NCBI GenBank assembly: GCA_947625435.1
Contig: CANQOI010000026.1
Span: 1 to 32,811, forward strand
Source: an uncultured Clostridia bacterium
Lineage (GTDB): Bacteria; Bacillota; Clostridia; UBA1212; UBA1255
Direction: 5' to 3'
DNA length: 32,811 bases
Below the pieces are notes generated by a model. It saw only the letters and a program-made list of their open reading frames with translations. It did not search any database and had not been told where the DNA came from. This document shows positions 23,227 through 29,733 of this stretch, in pieces (the first letter of the stretch is position 1; each line of letters opens with the position of its first letter). The position numbers and the translations under genes are program-made.

Positions 23227-23242
23227 TGTTAAAATTTTAACA
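23227..23242. promoter_or_regulatory. Perfect 16-bp palindrome TGTTAAAATTTTAACA
   Basis: The dyad lies about 20 bp past the -10 element and 42 bp before the lipoprotein ATG. It could be an operator for a dimeric regulator. The stem has only A-T pairs apart from one G-C, and no T tract follows, so it is unlikely to be a terminator. Confidence 0.6.
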
Positions 23243-23284
23243 GGATATTATCGTCAGGATTATGAAACGAAGGATGTGTGCAAA

Positions 23285-24016
23285 ATGAAAAAAATACTGC
23301 TTATGATCCTGGCAGCGGCAATGATATTCGGCTGCGCAGCATGCAAAAATGACGACTCGGATACACCGTCTGATGTCACAGATACTTCTCAGAGCGGCAA
23401 TACCTCTGCTGTGACCCCCACTCCCGTTTGCAATACGCATTCGCCCGATGAAGCGACCCCCACTCCCGAAGTTACGCCTACGGCAGATTCCAAGCCGGCA
23501 TATGACTGGGAAGAAGATTGGAATATGGACATAGGCTGGGTAAACGATGACGGCGGCGAGCTCTACTGTGACGGTTCTAATACGTTTACACGTGTTACCA
23601 CCAAGAAAACATACGATATCACGACCGTCAAGAGTATAACGGTTGATTTCATGTACTACGAAATGGTAAATACCGGGATTCCGGACGGAAATTTCGCTAT
23701 CGGGTTCCTCAATCCCTCGGAAGAGTTCTATCTTTTTAGTATAAACACGTATAACAACGCCGCGAGGATACATGATTTTCTGAATATGGACAGCGCTACC
23801 CTCTTATCCGAGAAGAGTGTTGACGACTACGGCGGCGACGACACGTGGCATAAGTTAAAGGTGACCGTGAGCAGCGACGAGATCCGGATGTATCTGGACG
23901 ACACTTTGATCGGTTCCGAGAATAAGGGCGGATATGATAAAGTCATAAACGGTTCGTCCATTTTCCTGCAGTCGTATAACTCATACATTACTTTCCGCAA
24001 TATAGTGATAGAATAA
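23285..24016 (+). CDS. Lipoprotein with a beta-sandwich module related to the GH28 protein
   Basis: This 243-residue protein has a lipoprotein-type signal (MKKILLMILAAAMIFGC, with the lipidated cysteine most likely at 17), then a Thr/Pro/Asp-rich linker with PTPEVTPT. A C-terminal module of about 165 residues starts at DWEEDWNMDIGW. The module shares the order of motifs seen twice in the GH28 protein: TWHKLKVTV, RMYLDDTLIG and LQSYNSYITFRN correspond to EWHDFKVIL, IFYIDGEIAG and IQGYNTTISVRL. It resembles concanavalin-like sugar-binding sandwiches. I infer a surface glycan-binding protein; no enzyme motif is visible. The ATG at 23285 has AAGG about 11 nt upstream. It has its own promoter and terminator. 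Confidence 0.85.
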   Translation: MKKILLMILAAAMIFGCAACKNDDSDTPSDVTDTSQSGNTSAVTPTPVCNTHSPDEATPTPEVTPTADSKPAYDWEEDWNMDIGWVNDDGGELYCDGSNTFTRVTTKKTYDITTVKSITVDFMYYEMVNTGIPDGNFAIGFLNPSEEFYLFSINTYNNAARIHDFLNMDSATLLSEKSVDDYGGDDTWHKLKVTVSSDEIRMYLDDTLIGSENKGGYDKVINGSSIFLQSYNSYITFRNIVIE

Positions 24017-24044
24017 GACGGTAGAGTGTGATACTCAAGACCGG

Positions 24045-24078
24045 GAGGACGGAAGATATCCGTCCTCTCTCTTTTTAT
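24045..24078 (+). terminator. Terminator of the lipoprotein gene
   Basis: GAGGACGG (24045-24052) pairs with CCGTCCTC (24060-24067) around a short loop, followed by TCTCTTTTTAT. It lies 29 bp after the stop. Confidence 0.85.
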
Positions 24079-24097
24079 ATCGCGCTGTATTTTCGTG

Positions 24098-24532
24098 TCA
24101 TATAAGATATATACCGGCGAATATGACTAAAAGATTCTTGACAAGACAATTTGCTGTGATGATGCCTATCATTATATAAAAATACACCGGTCTGAACAGA
24201 AGAGCCTTTATCCTTCCCCTCGTGATCAGATTCAGAGTGTGCGATACCACATATATGAGCGAGAAAGCGGCGGCATATATAACGGTAGGATTGTAGATGA
24301 AGCTTTTAACGAACTTTCCGTGCAATAAAAAATATACTGCTCTCGTCCCTCCGCACCCCGGACAGTAAAGTCCGAAGACACTGCGGAGACTGCACCTCCA
24401 CGGCACTAAGTCAAGCACCGATATGTGAAGCGCAGACAGCACGATAAGGGCTGTGAAGAAAGTAGCATATATTATAAGGATCACATAGTAAAATATTCTC
24501 GATATACGCAGTAGGTATGTATCTGCCTGCAT
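24098..24532 (-). CDS. DUF2752 membrane protein
   Basis: This 144-residue protein is very hydrophobic, with about four membrane helices, and has the DUF2752 signature FGLYCPGCGGTRAVYFLLHG at about residues 53-72. The function of this family is not established; the two cysteines resemble a metal site. It starts 10 bp after the DUF4190 gene. DUF2752 and DUF4190 genes are frequent neighbours in Clostridia, so the two proteins may work together. No good ribosome binding site is seen before the ATG, which suggests coupling to the upstream gene. Confidence 0.88.
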   Translation of the reverse strand: MQADTYLLRISRIFYYVILIIYATFFTALIVLSALHISVLDLVPWRCSLRSVFGLYCPGCGGTRAVYFLLHGKFVKSFIYNPTVIYAAAFSLIYVVSHTLNLITRGRIKALLFRPVYFYIMIGIITANCLVKNLLVIFAGIYLI

Positions 24533-24542
24533 ATCGCGTCAT

Positions 24543-25034
24543 TTACATATCGAGCGAATCGAGTGCGTCCATCCAATCGGTGGAGCCGAACGAGCCGAGC
24601 ATCTCAGATCCCGCTATGAATCCGATTATCACGAGCAGCGACAGGATAAGAGCGATTACGCCGCAAACGAGACCGGCGATCGCCATGCCCTTTCCTCCGC
24701 AATGCTTAGACAATCCTGCGGCGCCGAGAACAACTGCGACCAGTGCAAGTACAAAGGGCAGGAAGGGTATGCAGCATGAGAGCAAGAGCGAAAGTATACC
24801 GAGTACCATCGATGTAACGCCCAGACCTACACTCTTCTTGGGAGGCTGCATATCTACCGGCGCATACTGACCCATATCAACATTATTCATATTATTCATA
24901 TTGTTCATGTTGTTCATGTTATCAAACACGTTCGGCTGATACTGTCCCTGGGGCTGCGCCTGCTGTGTGCTCTGATTCTGAGGATTCTGAGTATTCTGGA
25001 AATCCTGAGACTGTTGGTTATCAAACTGATCCAT
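24543..25034 (-). CDS. DUF4190 membrane protein with Asn/Gln-rich N-terminus
   Basis: The first 70 residues are low-complexity and rich in Asn and Gln, with four MNN repeats (about 40-51). Residues about 72-140 form a DUF4190-type pair of membrane helices (LGVTSMVLGILSLLL, then GKGMAIAGLVCGVIALILSLLVIIGF) joined by a short segment with CCIPFLPF. The function is unknown; the tail is probably cytoplasmic and disordered. AAGGAG lies 8 nt before the ATG, and a promoter with 18-bp spacing lies upstream. It is the first gene of a two-gene unit with DUF2752 and is divergent from zapA. Confidence 0.88.
   Translation of the reverse strand: MDQFDNQQSQDFQNTQNPQNQSTQQAQPQGQYQPNVFDNMNNMNNMNNMNNVDMGQYAPVDMQPPKKSVGLGVTSMVLGILSLLLSCCIPFLPFVLALVAVVLGAAGLSKHCGGKGMAIAGLVCGVIALILSLLVIIGFIAGSEMLGSFGSTDWMDALDSLDM
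24882..24917 (-). repeat. Four 9-bp tandem repeats encoding MNN
   Basis: Four consecutive 9-mers (ATGAATAAT/ATGAACAAC type on the minus strand) lie in frame within the DUF4190 gene. Copy number may vary by slippage without breaking the frame. Confidence 0.9.
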
Positions 25035-25066
25035 TATTCTTCTCTCCTTAAAAAAATTTCAAACAT

Positions 25067-25096
25067 ATTATATACTTTTATATGCGATATTTGCAA
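25067..25096 (-). promoter_or_regulatory. Promoter of the DUF4190-DUF2752 unit
   Basis: Minus strand: TTGCAA (25096-25091), 18 bp, TATAAT (25072-25067). It lies about 33 bp before the DUF4190 ATG. Confidence 0.7.
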
Positions 25097-25130
25097 GTGT
25101 GAAAACCAAATTTTTATATCAATTTATATA

Positions 25131-25159
25131 TGTACAATCTCAGGTATTTTTGGTAAAAT
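25131..25159 (+). promoter_or_regulatory. Promoter of zapA and the U32 gene
   Basis: TGTACA (25131-25136), 17 bp, then TGGTAAAAT, an extended -10 element (-10 hexamer 25154-25159). Transcription would start near 25166. Confidence 0.6.
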
Positions 25160-25198
25160 AAAGCAACTATCATGAATGAAAGGCAGAGCGGCTGCGAT

Positions 25199-25750
25199 AT
25201 GGCGGATAAAAATAAGATCAGATTCACAATAAACGGTAAAGCATATACATTGCTTCATGACGAACCGGAAGAGTACATGCACAGGATAGAGCACTATCTC
25301 AATACGCGCGTAGCCGCTGTATCCAAAAGCGGCATACAGCTCGGAGAGCAGACGGCTATCGTTATGGCGGCTATATCCATAACAGACGAGCTTTTCAAGA
25401 CTCAGAAGAATTTCAATACACTCAAGAATGAGATAAAGCGCATGATGGATGAGTATGACAGACTCAAATCGGAGAAGCAGGAGCTTGACGAACAGCTTAC
25501 GACCGCACTTCAGCAGGTAGACAAGCTGTCAAAGCAGCTGCTGCTGGCACGTCACGGGGCTTACACAGGCGGCGAAGCGATACAGAGCACAGAGCGCGCG
25601 GCCGCCGGCACTGTCGCGGACACGGCTCAAGGCGGCTCCGACACCGCTCCGGAAAGAACAGATGCTTCCGACGGAAGGAACGCTTCCTTCGGAAGCGTTT
25701 CGGGGAATATATTTTACCCGGCAAATTACGGCATGGATGATGACGAATGA
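25199..25750 (+). CDS. zapA: Cell division protein ZapA
   Basis: ZapA binds FtsZ and stabilises the division ring. Residues 1-75 (KIRFTINGKAYTLLHDEPEEYMHRIEHYLNTRV, then QTAIVMAAISITDELF) match the ZapA fold, followed by a coiled coil (about 75-115). A Ala/Thr/Ser-rich tail of about 60 residues is longer than usual. I choose the ATG at 25199 (MADKNKIRF) because the upstream in-frame ATG at 25172 lies only about 6 nt past the predicted transcription start; neither has a strong ribosome binding site. The U32 gene starts within its last codons. This pairing is common in Firmicutes. Confidence 0.9.
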   Translation: MADKNKIRFTINGKAYTLLHDEPEEYMHRIEHYLNTRVAAVSKSGIQLGEQTAIVMAAISITDELFKTQKNFNTLKNEIKRMMDEYDRLKSEKQELDEQLTTALQQVDKLSKQLLLARHGAYTGGEAIQSTERAAAGTVADTAQGGSDTAPERTDASDGRNASFGSVSGNIFYPANYGMDDDE

Positions 25751-28382
25751 TAATGATGATATGATCGCCGATACAAAGATTTCAAAACGTACGCCGGAGC
25801 TGCTCGCTCCGGCAGGTTCTTTTTTGTGCCTTAAGGCTGCCGTGCAGAACGGCGCGGACGCTGTTTATCTCGGTCTTAAATCAGGCAGCGCCAGAATGGG
25901 AGCGCCCAATTTCACGATCGATGAATTTATAGATGCGCTCGCATACGCTCACGTGCGGGGCGTTAAAGTCTATGTTGCTCTCAACACACTCTTTTTTGAA
26001 AACGAAATAAAATATGCATACGAAATAGCTGAAACAGCCGCCGGAATGGGCGCCGACGCACTTATTTTACAGGATATGGGGCTTGCATATAAGATAGCCG
26101 AAAATTCCGATAAGTTCCCGTGCGATCTCCATGCGAGCACACAGATGAGCGTTTACAATAAGGAGGGGCTCATTTTACTTAGGGAAATGGGGTTTACGCG
26201 GTGCATAACGGCCAGAGAGCTTTCAATAGATGAAATAACGGAGCTCTGCGGCGCGGGCATCATGGATATCGAGGTTTTCTGTCACGGCGCACTGTGCATG
26301 TCCGTGTCCGGCCAGTGCCTCCTGAGCAGCTACATAGGCGGCAGGAGCGGTAACAGAGGCTGCTGCGCGCAGCCGTGCCGTATGAAATACGCTCTTAACG
26401 ACAGGCCGTACGCATACAGGTTAAGTCCCTCGGATTTCGCCGCGCTCCCCTATATCGACAGGCTCGCAGGCGCGGGCGTCGCTTCTCTCAAAATTGAAGG
26501 CAGGCTCAAGTCGCCGTCTTATACCGCGATGACAACGCGCTGCTACCGCGAGGCGTTAGACAGTATCTTCAAGCCGAACGGAGGTACGGACAAGAGCGAT
26601 ACCGAGCGTAAAATGTTCGAGATGCGCACGCTGTTCGCGCGGAATGATTTTACCGGCGGGTATCTTTTCGGTAAAATTCCCTTCAAGGACATAACTATGC
26701 AGACGTCGGGCCGCACGGGGGTGCCGATAGGTACGGCAGAATCCTTAAGGCAGCTTCAGGCGCCGGCCGCGCTCCGGGGCAGGCTGTGCAGGTTTGCTTT
26801 CACGGCGCGGCAGAGCGGCAAGACGCTGAATGTGGGAGACGGTTTTACGCTGTGCACCGAAAATGACGGCATCATCACGCCCATTATAGGCGGCACGGTG
26901 AACTCGGCCTGTAAAATATCGCATGATGTATATAAGATAACGGCAGTGGGCGCGCCTTCGCGGCAGGAGCCCGCGGCCGCCGGTTTCCCGACGGGCAATG
27001 TGAGGTATTCGCTTTATATTACCGACGATCTCAGGCTGCGCACTGCCGAGGAGCGGGCTCTGTCGAAGGAGCGCATTAAAATACCGGTACGCATGCGTTT
27101 TAAGGGCAAAAAGGGCGAATCGCCCGAGCTTGCCATTTACGATGATGACGGCCATTGTTTTAAAGCCTGCGGCGGGGAAGCTCTGAGCGCCGCCAAAAAC
27201 GCGCCTTCGACAAAAGCGGACATTGAAAGCCGCTTAGGGAAGCTGGGCAGCACGCCTTTTGTGCTCCGGGACGCGGATATCGAGCTTGACGAGGGACTTT
27301 TCGTACCCGCGGGCACGGTAAATATGCTGCGGAGATGCTGCACGGAAGGCCTCGCAGGGCTTCGCGAGGAGCTGCCCGGTTTAAGAAAATATCGCGGCGG
27401 CGTAACGCAGGCGTTGCAAGCGGTACAAGCGCTGCAAGCAGCACATGAAGCACATGCAACACATTTGAAGAAGTACTGCGGCGCGGGAGGCATTTCCGTG
27501 TTTTATCATGCGGCCCGCCCCGGCGATCCCGTTTCGTGGCTGAGGCGCTTTACAGACAGCGTGCGCGCTTTTTATAACGGCGACTGCGCCGACTCAGACG
27601 CATCTTATGACGTACTGAAACCGTATATGGCGGAAAAATGTACTCATTACATACCGCTTTCCGTATTGCTTGATATCTTACGGGCGAAGGACGGTGCGCA
27701 TGAGGACGCTTCGGGCAGCGCGCTCAAAGAGCTGGCAGATCTTAAAGACAGATACGGATTTCTTGCGGCGGCATATTTTCCTTTCGTATCCCTCGGGGAA
27801 GCGCTCTCGGACGTACGCGGGGGACTCGCCGGAGCAGTAAGAGATCTTTCATATATCATTGACGGATTCATGTGTGAAAATATCGGGGACATAGCGGCTC
27901 TGCGGGCCGTATACGAAACGATCTCCGAAGAAGAAGGCGCGAATTGGAGCGAGCCTTTCATATGTGCGGATCACAGCTTTAATATAACCAATTCGGAATC
28001 TCTGAAAGCCGTTTCGCGTTCCGGCGCGGTGCGGGCGACCGTTTCACCCGAGGCATCTCAGCAGCAGCTTGAAGAAATATTGCGCGCGGCCCCGGATTCG
28101 GATATTGTTCCCGAGGTCGTGATAGGAGGCCGCGTCATACTGATGCGAAGCCGTCACTGCTATATAGACGAGGGAAAATGCTCCGGCAGAGCCGACCTGT
28201 GCAGCCGCGCGTCCTATCATCTCACCGACGAGCGCGGCGCGAGCTATCCCATACTCACGCAGAGAAAGGACTGCTGCAGCATACTCCTGAGCTGCGAGCC
28301 GCTGCATTTTACAGAGGAGCGCGTCAAAAAAATACGCGGCGTATGCAAGAACGCCGCGCTGCGCGTAAATGTTGTCATTTGA
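25740..28382 (+). CDS. Peptidase U32-family protein with DUF3656-like region
   Basis: This protein of about 880 residues starts with the U32 barrel (TPELLAPAGSFLCLKAAVQNGADAVYLGL). At about 178-196 it has EVFCHGALCMSVSGQCLLS, which fits the U32 signature, and then GNRGCCAQPCR, whose cysteines are typical of the family. U32 proteins were first called collagenases, but several are now known to hydroxylate RNA (RlhA on 23S rRNA, TrhP on tRNA wobble uridine), so an RNA-modification role is likely. The middle resembles DUF3656. A repetitive insert QALQAVQALQAAHEAHATHLK lies at about 556-576. The start is uncertain: ATGs at 25737, 25740 and 25761 are possible, none with a strong ribosome binding site. 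It overlaps zapA by about 11 bp. Confidence 0.9.
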   Translation: MTNDNDDMIADTKISKRTPELLAPAGSFLCLKAAVQNGADAVYLGLKSGSARMGAPNFTIDEFIDALAYAHVRGVKVYVALNTLFFENEIKYAYEIAETAAGMGADALILQDMGLAYKIAENSDKFPCDLHASTQMSVYNKEGLILLREMGFTRCITARELSIDEITELCGAGIMDIEVFCHGALCMSVSGQCLLSSYIGGRSGNRGCCAQPCRMKYALNDRPYAYRLSPSDFAALPYIDRLAGAGVASLKIEGRLKSPSYTAMTTRCYREALDSIFKPNGGTDKSDTERKMFEMRTLFARNDFTGGYLFGKIPFKDITMQTSGRTGVPIGTAESLRQLQAPAALRGRLCRFAFTARQSGKTLNVGDGFTLCTENDGIITPIIGGTVNSACKISHDVYKITAVGAPSRQEPAAAGFPTGNVRYSLYITDDLRLRTAEERALSKERIKIPVRMRFKGKKGESPELAIYDDDGHCFKACGGEALSAAKNAPSTKADIESRLGKLGSTPFVLRDADIELDEGLFVPAGTVNMLRRCCTEGLAGLREELPGLRKYRGGVTQALQAVQALQAAHEAHATHLKKYCGAGGISVFYHAARPGDPVSWLRRFTDSVRAFYNGDCADSDASYDVLKPYMAEKCTHYIPLSVLLDILRAKDGAHEDASGSALKELADLKDRYGFLAAAYFPFVSLGEALSDVRGGLAGAVRDLSYIIDGFMCENIGDIAALRAVYETISEEEGANWSEPFICADHSFNITNSESLKAVSRSGAVRATVSPEASQQQLEEILRAAPDSDIVPEVVIGGRVILMRSRHCYIDEGKCSGRADLCSRASYHLTDERGASYPILTQRKDCCSILLSCEPLHFTEERVKKIRGVCKNAALRVNVVI

Positions 28383-28384
28383 TA

Positions 28385-28432
28385 CGTGATCCGGGCTTCC
28401 CGGTCACGCTTCCGGTCGGGCTTCCCGAGACC
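28385..28432. repeat. Two tandem hairpins with the same GGGCTTCCC core
   Basis: Hairpin 1 (28385-28408) pairs CGTGA-CCGGG with CCCGG-TCACG around a CTT loop with one bulged T. Hairpin 2 (28414-28432) pairs GG-TCGGG with CCCGA-CC around the same loop with a two-base bulge. They fill the gap between the convergent U32 and aminopeptidase genes. No T tract follows on either strand, so they are not classical terminators but may halt transcription or protect 3' ends. Confidence 0.7.
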
Positions 28433-28440
28433 GCTCTACA

Positions 28441-29712
28441 TTACAGGAAGGCCGAGAACAGCCTTCTCATATGGTGCACGTCGTAAGCGCCGCCCAGCTC
28501 GCGCACAGAGTGCATTGCGAGAATGGGATTTCCTATATCCGCCGCAACGGCCCCGCACTTTGCGGACAGCATGGGCCCTATGGTGCGCCCGCCTTTTACG
28601 GTGCTCCTGTTCACGTATTCCTGATAAGGTATGTCATTTTCAATACACAGCTTTTTGAAAAATGCGCAGCCCTCTCCGGACGTGGCGTAGGACTGATTGG
28701 AATTGATCTTGAGCACGGGCCCTTTATTCAGCTTCACGACCGTGTTCGGATCGCCTGTATTCTTGTAGGACGGATGGGCGGCATGGGCCATGTCGGCGGA
28801 AAATATCACCGACAGCGAGAGCGCTCTGTACATATCCTCCTTGGAATATCCTATTTTTGAGCATATCCTCTCGATCACCGACTCGAGCACGCCGCTCTGA
28901 GCGCCTCTGTCGCTGGCCGAGCCGCATTCCTCGTGATCGTATATGAAAGCTATGAACGACTCGGGTGCGGCATCCCCGGATACGGCTCCCGCAACCGCGG
29001 CGTAAGCCATTTCACAGTCGTCGAGGCGGGAAGCCGATATGAATTCCTCATCCAGCCCGGCGTAGTCGGCTTTTGCGGCGTCGTACAGCTGCATGTCGAA
29101 GCTGAGGAGCTGTTTTCCCTCGATACCCGCGGCCCGTATGACTCTTTCCGTAAAATGCTTCTCTCCGTTTTCGCTCTGAGCCGCAAAGGGACGTATTTCG
29201 GTCTGCATATCGAATTTGGCTCCGTCGTTCACTCCGGGGACCATGTGTATGGCGGCGCTCGGTATGACGGCAAAGGGCTTCCTCATGTCAAAATCCGCAT
29301 GCTTCACTTCCCCGTCCTCGGCGTAAAATACTCTCCCGGCGCACGAAAGGGGCCTGTCCATCCACACGTGATGTATAAGTCCCCCGTAGGGCTCTACGGT
29401 GAGGCGCTCATATCCGTCGTCTGTCGTTGAAACGGCGGGCTTTATCCTGAGGCCGGGCGCGTCATGGTGCGCCCCCGCTATATGAAAGCCGCATTTTACG
29501 GGCTCCTTAGACGAGCTTATCCTGAAAAAGCAGAGCATCGTGCCGTTTTTTATGAAGCAGTACGTCCTGTCATATTCTATGTCCCAGGCGTCCTGCTCGC
29601 GAAGGCGCAGGGCCCCGGCTTTTTCGAGCATTCCCGCGAGATATTCCGCCGAATGATACGGCGTATGGCATTCATTTAAGTATTTGAGCAATCCGTCAGA
29701 GTCGCTTTTCAT
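28441..29712 (-). CDS. M18 family aminopeptidase
   Basis: M18 enzymes are cytoplasmic zinc aminopeptidases that remove N-terminal, often acidic, residues. The 423-residue protein shows the metal and catalytic motifs in order: AHHDAPGLRIKP (H82, D84), ISASRLDDCE, IYDHEECGSASDRGAQS with the two glutamates, DMAHAAHPSY, and C-terminal MHSVRELGGAYDV. The length fits the family (about 420-430). GGAGG lies 10 nt before the ATG. It is the last gene of the unit PNP - GH78 - aminopeptidase, 21 bp after GH78. Confidence 0.94.
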   Translation of the reverse strand: MKSDSDGLLKYLNECHTPYHSAEYLAGMLEKAGALRLREQDAWDIEYDRTYCFIKNGTMLCFFRISSSKEPVKCGFHIAGAHHDAPGLRIKPAVSTTDDGYERLTVEPYGGLIHHVWMDRPLSCAGRVFYAEDGEVKHADFDMRKPFAVIPSAAIHMVPGVNDGAKFDMQTEIRPFAAQSENGEKHFTERVIRAAGIEGKQLLSFDMQLYDAAKADYAGLDEEFISASRLDDCEMAYAAVAGAVSGDAAPESFIAFIYDHEECGSASDRGAQSGVLESVIERICSKIGYSKEDMYRALSLSVIFSADMAHAAHPSYKNTGDPNTVVKLNKGPVLKINSNQSYATSGEGCAFFKKLCIENDIPYQEYVNRSTVKGGRTIGPMLSAKCGAVAADIGNPILAMHSVRELGGAYDVHHMRRLFSAFL

Positions 29713-29733
29713 ACGGTACAGGCCTCCATTCCT

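Noticed and set aside
24045-24078. Terminator for the DUF2752 gene on the minus strand
   Set aside because: On the minus strand the hairpin is followed by CCGGTC rather than T residues, so it serves only the plus strand.
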